From contig DASXVN010000019.1 of NCBI GenBank assembly GCA_036504235.1, forward strand, positions 90,471 to 154,470: a stretch of 64,000 nt of DNA. Direction: 5' to 3'. The notes beneath the pieces were generated by a model. That model was given only the letters and a program-made list of their open reading frames with translations, was not told the DNA's origin and ran no database searches. The position numbers were made by a program, and so were the translations under genes. This DNA is from Zipacnadum sp036504235 (lineage in GTDB: Bacteria; Armatimonadota; Zipacnadia; Zipacnadales; Zipacnadaceae). Shown here piece after piece: positions 15,999 to 25,033 of this stretch (position 1 is the stretch's first letter; each line of letters starts with the position of its first letter).

Positions 15999-16724
15999 GT
16001 GCGACTGAGTGACGCGCAGGAAAGAAAGCTGCTGTGGGCGGCCTGGTCCCGGCGACTGGCGCTGCTCCTGGACCTGGGCCTGCCGCTGCTCCAGGCGCTG
16101 GAGATCGCCGGCCAGAGTGTCGGCGACCTCGCCGAGGTCATGCTGCCGCTCTGCACCCGGGTGCGGGTGGGCGAGACGCTGTCCGAGGCGATGAGCGACC
16201 AGCCGGAAGAATTCACGCTCTTCATGCGGGCGGTAGTGCTGGCCGGGGAGCACGGCGGGCAGCTCCCGCGCAGCCTCCGGGGCCTGGCCGAGTGCCTGGA
16301 GGCGGAGCGGTTCGTCGAGGTGCGCCCGGCGATCAAGGACCTCTGCCTGGGGGTGGAGGAGCCGCCGGCGATCCGCCTGACCCGCGAGCTAATGGCGCAG
16401 GCCACGCGCGAGGACGCCGCTGAGATCCAGATCGCCCCCTTGGAGCAGACGCTGGGGGTCAAGTTCAAGCTACACGGCCGCTGGGCCCCGCGCGACCCGA
16501 TCGAGGCCACGGACCCGGAGGCGGTAATCCGCCGCCTGCTGATGATGGCCGGCATCCCCTATTGGATCAAGGAACCGGCGGTAGGCACCATGCGCCTGTG
16601 GATCGAGCAACGCCGCTACGAGGTAGGAGTCCGCGCCTTCCCCGCCGCGGACGAGGGCTGGGAAACCCTGGAGATGTCCCTGCGCCCAATGTCGCCGGAG
16701 AACGGGGAGGACGAGTGGGCGTAG
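15999..16724 (+). CDS. GspF-domain / GspE N-domain fusion protein
   Basis: The 241-residue protein has two parts. Residues about 10-100 match the cytoplasmic T2SSF domain (RLALLLDLGLPLLQALEIAG, GETLSEAM, VVLAGEHGGQLPRSLRGLAECLE), but the transmembrane helices of GspF/PilC are missing. Residues about 125-239 align with the N2 domain of PilB/GspE: TRELMAQATREDAAEIQIAP parallels the ASDIHMEP region of the ATPase at 62.2 kb, and YEVGVRAFPAADEGWETLEM parallels its IDLRVSTMPTFWGEKAV segment. No Walker A or B is present. GTG start with AGGAGG six bases upstream. It is alone on the plus strand, divergent from fur. It is probably a soluble regulator or adaptor of a pilus/secretion motor, by inference. 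Confidence 0.72.
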   Translation: MRLSDAQERKLLWAAWSRRLALLLDLGLPLLQALEIAGQSVGDLAEVMLPLCTRVRVGETLSEAMSDQPEEFTLFMRAVVLAGEHGGQLPRSLRGLAECLEAERFVEVRPAIKDLCLGVEEPPAIRLTRELMAQATREDAAEIQIAPLEQTLGVKFKLHGRWAPRDPIEATDPEAVIRRLLMMAGIPYWIKEPAVGTMRLWIEQRRYEVGVRAFPAADEGWETLEMSLRPMSPENGEDEWA

Positions 16725-16734
16725 GAGGGCAGGC

Positions 16735-17125
16735 GGTGGCACCGGCGTCTCGCCGGTGTGCCGTTGTCGTACTGTAGGGCGGGGGCTCGCCGCAGGCCCT
16801 GAGCCTGTCGAAGGGTACCCCGCCGGCCGTTTCCCCGTAGGGGCGCGTTTTGCGGAGCGCAGCGGAGCAACACACGCCCGCTCGCCAACTGACAGGCAGC
16901 GAACGGGCGCGGACCCCCTCTCCCCCGTCGCTGACGCGCCGGGTACTCTCCCCCGCTAGCGCGGGAGAGAGATAACGGCTCTTGCGGAGGTCGTTCGCCG
17001 TTGCCGTTCTCCCCCTCTCCCAAGGTCTGCCGCGGGAGAGGGGGCTGGGGGGTGAGGTAAGACGGGCGTCATGCCCCCACCTTCCCGCCCTGACGCGGGC
17101 GGAGCAAGCTCCGCCCCTACGACAG
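16735..17125. repeat. Composite intergenic repeat block
   Basis: This gene-free interval is a mosaic of palindromes. 16740-16759, 16769-16787 and 16797-16816 are identical, in inverted orientation, to words at 3.83-3.93 kb. CCGTAGGGGCG follows near 16835. Two CTCTCCC-type hairpins lie at about 16946-16970 and 17011-17044 (11-bp perfect stem, 17011-17021 against 17034-17044). A GGGCGGAGCAAGCTCCGCCCCTACG palindrome lies near 17097-17121 (described by position). No protein-coding signal is seen. Confidence 0.85.
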
Positions 17126-17131
17126 CCCCCC

Positions 17132-18403
17132 CTACAGCCGAAAGACCTCTCGCCCGTTGCCCCTCAGGATCATCTCCGCCAGACGGTCGGCTTGGGGGCG
17201 GGTCATGGTTCCTGCGTCTACCTTGCCGGCCAGGGTCTTGGCCACTACCTGCCGGCCCGCGAGGGAGGCGCCCAGGGCCGCTACCGGGTTGGCGCAATCC
17301 CCGCCCCAGAGCAGCTTGCTGCCGGGCAGCATGTCAATCCACTCGTCCAGTATCCGCCCCGCCGCCGCGTCGCTGATCAGGGGGACCCAGCACAGGTCCG
17401 CCCAGACCTGGGGCGTGCCCATCGCCATCGTGGCCAACTCGCGGGCGTAAGGGAAGCCGGCGTGGAAGAGGTCAAAGCGTCCCTGGGGATGCGCCTGGAG
17501 CAGCGGCGCGAGTAGCAGCGGAGAGGTCCGCGGCGGTGCGTAGGGGCGGAGGCCCTCCAGGATGCCGGTATGAATCTGGACCGCCAGGCCGCGCTCGACG
17601 GCGCGCCCCACGGCGTAATAAGTGAGATAGTCCCCCAGCGCGAGGCGCTGTTCGAGGGTGGCGGCTTGCGGCCCCGCCGCCCAGATTTGCGCGGCGTCGG
17701 CCCGGTCCACCCGCTGGAACTCCAGAGTCCGGTCATAGGCCAGCGCCAGCTTGATCGCCTTGGCCCCACCCCGGCAGTGCCGGTCCAGCGCAGCGTCGTA
17801 CAGCTCCAGGAAGCCGGCGAAATCGCTGACGGTCACGCCCAGCAGGTCCTGGCAAGTCCAGAAGCTGGTGTCATTGTGGTCCCGGTCGCCCTCCCAGGGG
17901 CACATGACGAAGCCGTTGACGCGCAGGACGGGGGAGAACAGGTCGCGGTCGCAGTCCAAGCAGGTGGGGTCCCAGAAGGCATCCAGCAGCGCCCGGTCAA
18001 TCTTCGCCGTCTCCTGCAGGAGCTGCTTGCCCCAGCCGGGCCGGGCCTGTGCCGCGCGCAAGCGGGCGTCCAGCTCCACATACAGGTCCCGGTCGAGCGG
18101 GGCGTCGGGCACGTCCAGCGCTCGCCGCAAACCCTCCCAGGCGCCCCGGAAGTAGCTGGTAGTCGCCACCGCCTCCAGGTAGGGAGCGAACTTGCCCCAT
18201 TCCTGTTCAGGCGTGTCGGGGCGGGTAGCAAAGTGGTCCGACGGCGCGCCGGCGAGATGAAAACTGACGTAGACATACGCCGAGGCCAACACCCCCCACA
18301 GCCCAGCCTCCGCCGGCGTAGCCGGCTGCAAGCGTACATGCTCGTGGCTGTCGGTCAGGGCAAGATGGTCGATTTTCTCGGCGAGAGCAGAGTAAGCCGA
18401 CAC
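17132..18403 (-). CDS. Amidohydrolase-superfamily protein, substrate unknown
   Basis: This 423-residue TIM-barrel amidohydrolase is related to the amidohydrolase-2/uronate isomerase group. Metal and catalytic positions are visible as LTDSHEHVRL (HxH), AIKLALAY at the strand-4 lysine, VQIHTGILEG, FHAGFPYARE and LLWGGDCANP. I start at the GTG before SAYSALAEKID because GGAGG lies eight bases upstream and the sequence further up overlaps ddl-proximal DNA without conservation. It is the last gene after ddl in the lgt-ddl run. Decarboxylase, lactonase or isomerase activities all occur in this family. Confidence 0.75.
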   Translation of the reverse strand: MSAYSALAEKIDHLALTDSHEHVRLQPATPAEAGLWGVLASAYVYVSFHLAGAPSDHFATRPDTPEQEWGKFAPYLEAVATTSYFRGAWEGLRRALDVPDAPLDRDLYVELDARLRAAQARPGWGKQLLQETAKIDRALLDAFWDPTCLDCDRDLFSPVLRVNGFVMCPWEGDRDHNDTSFWTCQDLLGVTVSDFAGFLELYDAALDRHCRGGAKAIKLALAYDRTLEFQRVDRADAAQIWAAGPQAATLEQRLALGDYLTYYAVGRAVERGLAVQIHTGILEGLRPYAPPRTSPLLLAPLLQAHPQGRFDLFHAGFPYARELATMAMGTPQVWADLCWVPLISDAAAGRILDEWIDMLPGSKLLWGGDCANPVAALGASLAGRQVVAKTLAGKVDAGTMTRPQADRLAEMILRGNGREVFRL

Positions 18404-18428
18404 CGTGATCGCCTCCGGGAGGTGGGGT

Positions 18429-19391
18429 TCAGGCTTGGGGAAGTCGCGGCACGGCGCTGCGCAGGACCTCGAGGACCAGGTCGTCATAGCCGATACCGGC
18501 GGCGGCCGCCGCCGCGGGGAGGTCGGAGGTTTCCGTCATCCCGGGGCTGGCGTTTAGCTCCATCACCCACAGGTCGCCGGGGCCCCCCAGCATCAGGTCT
18601 ACTCGGCTCACCCCGTGGCAGTCGGTGGCCAGGTGCGTCGCCACCGCGTACTCCTGCGCGGTGAAGGTGGCGGCCTTGCTGATGCGGGCCGGGACAATCA
18701 GGTCGGTGAGGCCCTTGGTGTACTTGGCCTCGTAATCGTAAAACTCGTTGTGGGCGACCAACTCCAGCACCGGGAGCGCCTGCAGCCGCTCGCCCTCGCC
18801 GATGACCCCCACGGTTAGCTCGGTGCCTTTGATGTACCGCTCGGCCAGCATCTGGCCATAGCGGGTCACGCCTGCGTGCAGATCGCGGAGCAGGTCCTCG
18901 CACGTTTTGGGGATGGACACGCCGAGGCTGGAGCCCTCGCTGACCGGCTTGAGCACCACGGGCAGGCCCAGTTCGGCTTCGATGCGCTCGGCGTCGGCCT
19001 CCACGCTCTCGTCGGCCCGGGCCAGGACCCAGTCGGCGGTCGGCACGTGGCCCGCGCGCAGCAGGCGCTTGGTCTGCAACTTGTCCATGGTCAGGGCGCA
19101 GGCCAGCACGCCCGAGCCGGTGTAGGGCATGCCGAGGTAGTCCAGGACCGCCTGGATGGTGCCGTCCTCACCCCAGCCGCCGTGCAGGGCGTTGTAGACC
19201 ACCGTGACGCCGGCCTCCCGGAGTTGCCCGCCCAGATCCGGCGCGGGGTCCAGGGTGACGGCGTCAAAACCCGCGCGGCCCAGCGCCTCGCGCACGCCGG
19301 CGCCGCTGCGCAGGGAGACTTCTCGCTCCCCGCTGGCCCCGCCGCACAGCACGCCGATGCGCTTATCTCGCAGCTTCTCCAGCTCGTTCAT
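18429..19391 (-). CDS. ddl: D-alanine--D-alanine ligase
   Basis: This ATP-grasp ligase makes the D-Ala-D-Ala dipeptide for peptidoglycan. The 320-residue protein begins IGVLCGGASGEREVSLRSG (substrate-binding loop), has NALHGGWGEDGTIQAVLDYLGMPYTGSGV in the N-domain, a PVVLKPVSEGSSLGVS ATP-binding strand, and the catalytic GVSRVDLML and ELNASPGMTETSDLP segments. The ATG overlaps the lgt stop by 4 bp (ATGA), so I reject longer upstream starts. It sits within an envelope-biogenesis operon with lgt and lspA. Confidence 0.95.
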   Translation of the reverse strand: MNELEKLRDKRIGVLCGGASGEREVSLRSGAGVREALGRAGFDAVTLDPAPDLGGQLREAGVTVVYNALHGGWGEDGTIQAVLDYLGMPYTGSGVLACALTMDKLQTKRLLRAGHVPTADWVLARADESVEADAERIEAELGLPVVLKPVSEGSSLGVSIPKTCEDLLRDLHAGVTRYGQMLAERYIKGTELTVGVIGEGERLQALPVLELVAHNEFYDYEAKYTKGLTDLIVPARISKAATFTAQEYAVATHLATDCHGVSRVDLMLGGPGDLWVMELNASPGMTETSDLPAAAAAAGIGYDDLVLEVLRSAVPRLPQA

Positions 19392-20377
19392 GGCTTCTTC
19401 TCCCGAACCGCGGGCTCGGCTTCTGCCGAGCCGCGCGGCCAAGTGGCGGCGATAATTATGGTGGCGACCACGGTAAGGAAGATGCTGAGCGCCTGGGCCT
19501 CAGTGATCGCCGGGAGCAACGGGAAGGGCCGGCCGCTGGCCCCGTAGCGCCAGATGTCGGCCACAAACCGCTCGATGCCATACAAGCCCAGATAGACCAG
19601 GAACAGGTGTCCGGGGCGGCGGAAGACCGGCCGGACCCAGACCAAAATCAGGAAGGACAGCGCGCTGAAAGCCGCCGCGAGGAGCTGTGCGGGGAAGAGC
19701 GGACCCTGGCTGAAAGCGCCTGCCTCGCTGGTCGGGGCGAAGCAGACCCCCCAGGCGCCGCTGGTCGGCCCGCCGAAGCAGCAGCCGTTGAGGAAGCAGC
19801 CGATGCGCGCGAAAGCGTAGGCCAGGGCGATCCCCGGCGCGCACATGTCAATGACGTGGACCAGGCGAACGTGGTGCATCCGCGCAAAGACGTACGCCCC
19901 CAGCACGCCTCCGGCCAGGCCGCCGTGGAAGGACAGGCCGCCCTCCCACAGGCGCAGCATGGTCAGGGGATGCGCCCGGTACAGGTCCCAATCGAGGGCC
20001 ACGTACATCAGCCGCGCGCCGATGATGCCGCCCAGCAAGGTCAGCAGGGCGAGGTCCACCAGGGCCGCGGGGGTCCGCCAGGGTGCGCGTCCGGCGTAGG
20101 CCAGCCAGCCGAGGCCGGCGACCAGGCCGACGAGCATCATGAAGCCGTAGGAGCGGATGGGCACGGGGCCATGGGTGTTGACGAGGAAGTACAGGGCCAG
20201 GGCGAGGCCGACGGAGAAGACCGCGCCGACGATCAGATCGAGGCGCGAGGGCTGGCGGCTGGGGTCCTGGCGGGTCTCCAGGCGCGACCACAGGGCCAGG
20301 GCCGAGGCGATCAGCAGCGCCAGAACCGGGATGACCCACGGGGCCCAGGGACCCAACTCAACCAGTACCGGGCGCAT
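19388..20377 (-). CDS. lgt: Prolipoprotein diacylglyceryl transferase
   Basis: This inner-membrane enzyme transfers diacylglycerol from phosphatidylglycerol to the lipobox cysteine, the first step of lipoprotein maturation. The 329-residue protein has about seven membrane segments, the IRSYGFMML helix, the catalytic LSFHGGLAGG loop and the Lgt signature FARIGCFLNGCCFGGPT. The ATG shares one base with the lspA stop (TAATG) and its own stop overlaps ddl. Placing lgt and lspA together supplies the pathway for the lipoproteins at 10.7 and 26.3 kb. Confidence 0.96.
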   Translation of the reverse strand: MRPVLVELGPWAPWVIPVLALLIASALALWSRLETRQDPSRQPSRLDLIVGAVFSVGLALALYFLVNTHGPVPIRSYGFMMLVGLVAGLGWLAYAGRAPWRTPAALVDLALLTLLGGIIGARLMYVALDWDLYRAHPLTMLRLWEGGLSFHGGLAGGVLGAYVFARMHHVRLVHVIDMCAPGIALAYAFARIGCFLNGCCFGGPTSGAWGVCFAPTSEAGAFSQGPLFPAQLLAAAFSALSFLILVWVRPVFRRPGHLFLVYLGLYGIERFVADIWRYGASGRPFPLLPAITEAQALSIFLTVVATIIIAATWPRGSAEAEPAVREKKP

Positions 20378-20904
20378 TAGTTGCCTTTCTCTGCCGAAGC
20401 TTCGCCTCGGCCGGCGGGAGTCAGCAGGAGCCGGTAAGCCATCAGCAGCACCCCGCAGGTCAGGGCGATATCGGCGATGTTGAAGACCGGCCAGAAGTGG
20501 AAGTCCAGGAAGTCCACCACCTGCCCGCGGGCGACCCGGTCAATCAGATTCCCCAGCGCGCCGCCCAGCATAAGTCCCAGGGGGACAATGATCTCCGGGT
20601 GGCGGCGGCCTTCCCGGCAGCCCCAGGCGATCATCACGACCACCAAGACCGCGCCGACCACGGCCAGCGCGACGCCCGCGGAGGAGAACAGGCTGAAGAA
20701 CGCGCCCGTGTTCGACTGGCGGGTGAAGGACATCACGCTGCCCAGAACAGGGAAGGACTCCCCCATCGCCATACGCGCCACGACCAGGGCCTTAGCGGCC
20801 TGGTCCAGCAGCGTCAGCGCCAGCGCCCAGGACAGAAAGCGCACGGGAGCCGCGGCGCCCGCGCCGGTCGGGCGCGCCTGCGAGTCGTGGTCGGTGGGGG
20901 TCAT
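20377..20904 (-). CDS. lspA: Lipoprotein signal peptidase (signal peptidase II)
   Basis: This aspartyl membrane protease cleaves the signal peptide of diacylated prolipoproteins. The protein has 175 residues and four membrane helices. Conserved motifs are DQAAKALV in TM1, SNTGAFFS, the catalytic aspartates in GALGNLIDRV and FNIADIAL, and VVDFLDFHFW. The start at 20904 overlaps the DksA-type gene stop by 4 bp and excludes a proline-rich upstream extension. Order is ileS, dksA-like, lspA, lgt, ddl. Confidence 0.95.
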   Translation of the reverse strand: MTPTDHDSQARPTGAGAAAPVRFLSWALALTLLDQAAKALVVARMAMGESFPVLGSVMSFTRQSNTGAFFSLFSSAGVALAVVGAVLVVVMIAWGCREGRRHPEIIVPLGLMLGGALGNLIDRVARGQVVDFLDFHFWPVFNIADIALTCGVLLMAYRLLLTPAGRGEASAEKGN

Positions 20905-21281
20905 CGGCCCAGGACGCGAGACCGGCAATCCGTGCACATGGTGGCATGGGGGAGCGCATCCAGCCGCTTCTTGGGGATGGCCTTGCCGCAGACGTCGCAT
21001 TTGCCGTAAGTCCCGGCGTCAATCTTGCCCAGGGCCTCGTTGACGGAGTCCATCATGTCCCGCAGGTTGCCCACAATGGCCATGATCCGGCTCCGCTCGA
21101 CGGTCTCGGAGGCGGCGTCGCCGCCCTGCTCGTCAAAATCCTCGTCGGCCACGTTGACATGAAAGCCATCCCGCTGATCGTTAGTGCTCTCCGATCGCCG
21201 GATTTCCTTCTCGAGGTCCACGCGCATTTCCAGCAGCTTCTTGCGGTATTTATCTATTTCCAGGTCCTTTTTCAGCGTCAC
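20901..21281 (-). CDS. DksA/TraR-family zinc-finger protein
   Basis: This 126-residue protein has a long N-terminal coiled coil (KKDLEIDKYRKKLLEMRVDLEKE), an acidic DEDFDEQGGDAASE segment matching the coiled-coil tip region of the family, and a C4 zinc finger CDVCGKAIPKKRLDALPHATMC-TDC (C-x2-C-x17-C-x2-C). Relatives bind RNA polymerase through the secondary channel and, with ppGpp, tune growth-linked promoters; shorter relatives of this type (YteA/YocK-like) are poorly studied. It follows ileS closely and is coupled to lspA, a placement seen in several phyla. Confidence 0.88.
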   Translation of the reverse strand: MTLKKDLEIDKYRKKLLEMRVDLEKEIRRSESTNDQRDGFHVNVADEDFDEQGGDAASETVERSRIMAIVGNLRDMMDSVNEALGKIDAGTYGKCDVCGKAIPKKRLDALPHATMCTDCRSRVLGR

Positions 21282-21310
21282 TTGCTTCTAACCTCCACAC
21301 TCTGGCGTTA

Positions 21311-24106
21311 TTACGGTTGCACCGATCCGCCTAGTTGCGAAAGCCGCCGCACGCGATCCGTGCAGCGCGGACACAGGTCGGAATACTCGGGGTCTACCCC
21401 CACTTGCGGATCTCTAACCCAACAGCGGTTGCACTTCTCACCCTCGCCGACGGTGGCGCGCACGGCCAGATCGCCGGTCCCGGCCTCTAGTTGCACTTGG
21501 GAAACAATAAACAGCGCCGGAAGTTCCTTCTCGTAGCGCCGCAGCAACTCCAGATCCTCGCCGGACGCCTGCAGGGTGACCTGCGCCTCCAGCGGCTTGC
21601 GGATCGCGCCCGACTGCCGGGCCTCTTCCAGACCCACCATGACCTGCTCGCGTAGCTCGCCGAGACGGTCCCAGCGCGCCATGAGTTCACTATCCGCCTC
21701 GGCCACGGGCTCCGGCCAGTGGGCCATTTGTACGCTGACCGGCAGGGATTCATCCAGCCGCCGGCACTGCTCCCAGGCCTCGTCGGCGGTGAAGGTCAGC
21801 ACCGGCGAACTCATCACGATCAGCGCCTGGAGAATCTCCCACAGCGCCGTCTGCGCGGAGCGGCGCTCCGGCGCGTCCGGCAGGCTGGTGTACAGCGTGT
21901 CCTTGAGAACGTCCAAATAGAAGGCACTAAGTTCCCGGGCGCAGAAAGAATGCAGGTGATGATAGAGCAGGTGCAGGTCCCATTCGTCAAAGCCGCGAGT
22001 GAGCTTCTGCACTAGACCCGCGGTCTGGCCCAGCGCCCAGCGGTCGATCTCGCGCATCTGCGCGCGCGGCACGGCGTCGGTCTCCGGATCAAAGTCCTGC
22101 AGGTTCGCCAGTAAGAAACGAATCGTATTACGAATACGCCGGTAAGCGTCCGCCACCTGCTCGAAAATCGCCTCGGAGCAAAACATTTTGCGCCGGAAGT
22201 CGGCGTAGGTGAACCACAGGCGCAAGACATCCGCGCCGTATTTGTCGATAAGCTCCTGCGGGCTGATGATGTTGCCCTTGCTTTTGGACATCTTCAGACC
22301 GGTTTCGTCCACGAAAAAGGCGTGGCCCACCACCAGCTTGAAAGGCGCGGGCTCGCCCAGGGCACAGGCGCACCACAGGGAGGTCTGGAACCAGCACTGA
22401 TACTGGTCGTCCCCCTCCAGGTAGCAGTCGGCGGGGTAAGCGAGGTCCTCCTCGCGGGCGCGCAGCACGGCGTAGTGGCTGACTCCGGAGTCGAACCACA
22501 CCGACATGATGTCGCCCTCTTTGGTGAACTCGGCGCCGCCGCATTTCGGGCACACGGTGCCCGGCGGGAGCAGTTCCTCGGCGCTGCGCTCAAACCAGAC
22601 ATCCGCGCCGCGCTCGTGCACCGCCACCAGGTCGCGGATATGGTTGGCGATTTCCTCGTTGACCAGGGTCTCCTCGCAATTGACGCAGTGGAAGGCGGGA
22701 ATCGGCACGCCCCAAGTGCGCTGGCGCGAGATGCACCAGTCGGGCCGCGCCTGCACCATGCCGGCGATGCGGTCCTGGCCCCAGGCGGGCATCCACTCGG
22801 CCTTCGCGATCTCCGCCAAAGCGGGCTCGCGGAGCTGGTCAATGTCCATGAACCACTGCTTGGTGGCGCGGTAGATCACTGGCTGGTGACAGCGCCAGCA
22901 GTGGGGATACTCGTGCTCGATATCGCCGGAGCCCAGCAGCGCCCCGGCCTCGTCCAGCAGGTCGATCACCACGCCGTTGGACTGGTCGCAGACCTGACCC
23001 TCCAGCGCCCCGCCGGCTTCCGAGGTGAACTGGCCGTAGTCGTTCAGCGGGCTGATGACCTCCAGGCCGTGCTCGCGCCCGACCAGGTAGTCCTCCACGC
23101 CGTGGCCGGGAGCGGTATGCACCGCGCCCGTACCCTGATCCAGCACCACGTGCTCGCCCAGGACGATCGGCGCCGGCCGATCGTACAGCGGATGCTGCGC
23201 CACCAGGCCCCTCAACTCGGCGCCCTTGTGGCGACCGACGATCTCCACTTCGCCGAGCTGCGTAGCGGTCTGGGTAGCGCCCAGCAGCGCCTCCGCGATC
23301 AGGTAGTACTCGTCCCCGCCCGCCCGCACCAGCGCGTAGCTGGCGCCGCCGTTGAGGGCGATCCCGGCGTTGCCGGGGATGGTCCAGGGGGTAGTCGTCC
23401 AGATGATGACCCGCGCCCGCGCTCCCGCCGGCAGCGTGGGGAAGAACTCCGCGGCATTGGTCAGCTCAAAAGCCACGTAGATGGAGGGCGAGCACTTGGT
23501 CTCGTACTCCACCTCGTCCTCGGCCAGCGCGGTCTCGCAGCGGTAGCACCAATACACCGGCCGCAGGGCCCGGTAGACCAGCCCCCGCGCCGCGATCTTG
23601 CCGAAAGCCTCGATCTGCCGCGCCTGATACTCGGGGCTGAGGGTCAGATAGGGGTGGTCCCAGTCCGCGCGCACGCCCAGCCGCTTGAACTGCTCGCGCT
23701 GGGTGTCCACGTAGCGCAGGGCCAACTCGCGGCACTTGGCGCGCCACTCCAGCACCGTAACCTGGTGCCGGGTCAGGCCGTATTCGCGCTGCACGGCCAG
23801 CTCGGTAGGCAGCCCCTGGGTGTCCCAGCCGGGGACGTAGGGGCAGTCGTAGCCGCGCAGGGTCTTATACTTGAGCGCGATATCCTTGAGGATCTTGTTG
23901 AGGGCCTGGCCGAGGTGGATATTGCCGTTGGCATAGGGCGGGCCATCGTGCAGCACCCAACGAGGCGCGCCGGCGCGGGCCTCGCGCACCTGGTGATAGA
24001 TCTGGTTCTCATCCCAAGCGCGCGCCCATTCCGGCTCCCGCTCGGGGAGGTTGGCGCGCATGGGAAAGTCGGTCTGCAGTAGGTTAAGGGTAGGGCGATA
24101 ATCCAT
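21311..24106 (-). CDS. ileS: Isoleucine--tRNA ligase
   Basis: This class I aminoacyl-tRNA synthetase of 931 residues charges tRNA-Ile. The HIGH-type motif is PYANGNIHLGQAL (about 57-69) and the KMSKS loop GLKMSKSKGN is near residue 605. The CP1 editing domain carries TTPWTIPGN, and a C-terminal zinc finger uses CNRCWVRD and LCPRCTD. The C-terminal zinc module and size fit the bacterial (IleS1-type) enzyme. I see no T-box leader upstream; instead a nested inverted-repeat element lies at 24238-24392. It heads the run into dksA-like, lspA, lgt and ddl. Confidence 0.97.
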   Translation of the reverse strand: MDYRPTLNLLQTDFPMRANLPEREPEWARAWDENQIYHQVREARAGAPRWVLHDGPPYANGNIHLGQALNKILKDIALKYKTLRGYDCPYVPGWDTQGLPTELAVQREYGLTRHQVTVLEWRAKCRELALRYVDTQREQFKRLGVRADWDHPYLTLSPEYQARQIEAFGKIAARGLVYRALRPVYWCYRCETALAEDEVEYETKCSPSIYVAFELTNAAEFFPTLPAGARARVIIWTTTPWTIPGNAGIALNGGASYALVRAGGDEYYLIAEALLGATQTATQLGEVEIVGRHKGAELRGLVAQHPLYDRPAPIVLGEHVVLDQGTGAVHTAPGHGVEDYLVGREHGLEVISPLNDYGQFTSEAGGALEGQVCDQSNGVVIDLLDEAGALLGSGDIEHEYPHCWRCHQPVIYRATKQWFMDIDQLREPALAEIAKAEWMPAWGQDRIAGMVQARPDWCISRQRTWGVPIPAFHCVNCEETLVNEEIANHIRDLVAVHERGADVWFERSAEELLPPGTVCPKCGGAEFTKEGDIMSVWFDSGVSHYAVLRAREEDLAYPADCYLEGDDQYQCWFQTSLWCACALGEPAPFKLVVGHAFFVDETGLKMSKSKGNIISPQELIDKYGADVLRLWFTYADFRRKMFCSEAIFEQVADAYRRIRNTIRFLLANLQDFDPETDAVPRAQMREIDRWALGQTAGLVQKLTRGFDEWDLHLLYHHLHSFCARELSAFYLDVLKDTLYTSLPDAPERRSAQTALWEILQALIVMSSPVLTFTADEAWEQCRRLDESLPVSVQMAHWPEPVAEADSELMARWDRLGELREQVMVGLEEARQSGAIRKPLEAQVTLQASGEDLELLRRYEKELPALFIVSQVQLEAGTGDLAVRATVGEGEKCNRCWVRDPQVGVDPEYSDLCPRCTDRVRRLSQLGGSVQP

Positions 24107-24237
24107 TCGAGACTCCCGCCTGGTGCTTCAATTAGTCGGACATTGTACCATTGAGCACCTAGCAGGGTCAAGGAAGGGGTGAGCGGCAGGTGTTGTAGGG
24201 CGGGGGCTACGTCCCCCGCCGCGCCGTTCGCCGGTCC

Positions 24238-24392
24238 GGCCCACCCCGCCCTCGGGAGACCTCGGGCACCCCTCCCGGTGCGGGAGGGGCTTAGGGCGGG
24301 AAGATGACACCAAGTCTTAGCGGCGGAGCCTCCGAAAAGCCCCTCCCATTATGGGAGGGGTGCCCGAGGCGAAGCCGAGGGCGGGGTGGGCC
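24238..24392. repeat. Nested inverted-repeat (MITE-like) element
   Basis: Outer arms of 18 bp are perfect (24238-24255 against 24375-24392). Inner arms of 16 bp are perfect too (24261-24276 against 24353-24368). Between them lie further hairpins, including a 21-bp palindrome at 24340-24360. GTAGGGCGGGGGC (about 24195) and GTAGGGCG (about 24405) flank it, linking it to the repeats at 3.9 and 16.8 kb. It fills most of the 317-bp gap upstream of ileS and holds no gene. Confidence 0.85.
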
Positions 24393-24423
24393 GCCGTTGC
24401 CGATGTAGGGCGAGCGCCTCCCC

Positions 24424-25008
24424 CTAGCTCCGCCGCCGATACCGCCGTCTCCCGGCGGCGAAGACGACGATCCCCAGCAGCAGGACGACGCCCACCCAGA
24501 TAATCATATTGGGCGCCACCTGGCCGGGCAGGATGCTGTCCGCGGTGGCGTAGTAGACCAGCCCCGCGCCCAGGAATACGGTAGCCATCAGCCCGACCAG
24601 CCAGTTGAAGGCCCACTGGAAGTTCGCGGCCACCGACTCCAGGTCGTAGCTGCCCTGCTCGGGGCGGCGGTAGGCGTCCACGTCGGCCACCACGCGGCTC
24701 TCGAAATGCTGGGCCAGCTCCTCCATCACCTTGTCCAGCTCGCCCTCCAGCTCCCCCTGCCGCAGCATGCTGATGAAGAAGGGCGAAAAGGCGCCCGGGT
24801 AGCGGCTGAAGGCCGTCGCCAGGCTGCGGCCCATCTCCACCGCGTCCTGGACCGAGTAGAGGGCCTCGCGCAGGAACTGGTTGTCGGTCCCCTCGCGCAG
24901 GGCGGAGAAGATCTCCAGGATGTTCACCTGCGCGGTCAGCAGCGTCGCAAACTGGCGGCACATATTGGCCATTTCCGCATTACTGATCTCCTGGGCGCCC
25001 TCGGCCAT
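24424..25008 (-). CDS. Stand-alone single T2SSF-domain membrane protein
   Basis: This 194-residue protein has one GspF/PilC-type cytoplasmic domain (about 8-120: MCRQFATLLTAQVNILEIFSAL, MGRSLATAFSRYPGAFSPFFISMLRQGELEGELDKVMEELAQHFE, given here by its parts) followed by two C-terminal membrane helices (about 130-155 and 165-185) and a basic tail. Normal GspF/PilC platforms have two such domains and three helices in about 400 residues, so this is roughly half. It is preceded by a TPR gene on the same strand and is not part of a pilus operon here. Function as a minimal platform or modulator is inferred. Confidence 0.75.
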   Translation of the reverse strand: MAEGAQEISNAEMANMCRQFATLLTAQVNILEIFSALREGTDNQFLREALYSVQDAVEMGRSLATAFSRYPGAFSPFFISMLRQGELEGELDKVMEELAQHFESRVVADVDAYRRPEQGSYDLESVAANFQWAFNWLVGLMATVFLGAGLVYYATADSILPGQVAPNMIIWVGVVLLLGIVVFAAGRRRYRRRS

Positions 25009-25033
25009 GGTATCCTCTCCTTGGTGACGCCCG

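Noticed and set aside
16756..16959. Small protein with GPEPVEGYPAGR-like sequence
   Set aside because: It is a reading of the dispersed repeat shared with 3.8-3.9 kb and has no ribosome binding site.
24107..24423. T-box leader for ileS
   Set aside because: I see no T-box consensus or specifier stem; the space is filled by palindromic repeats.
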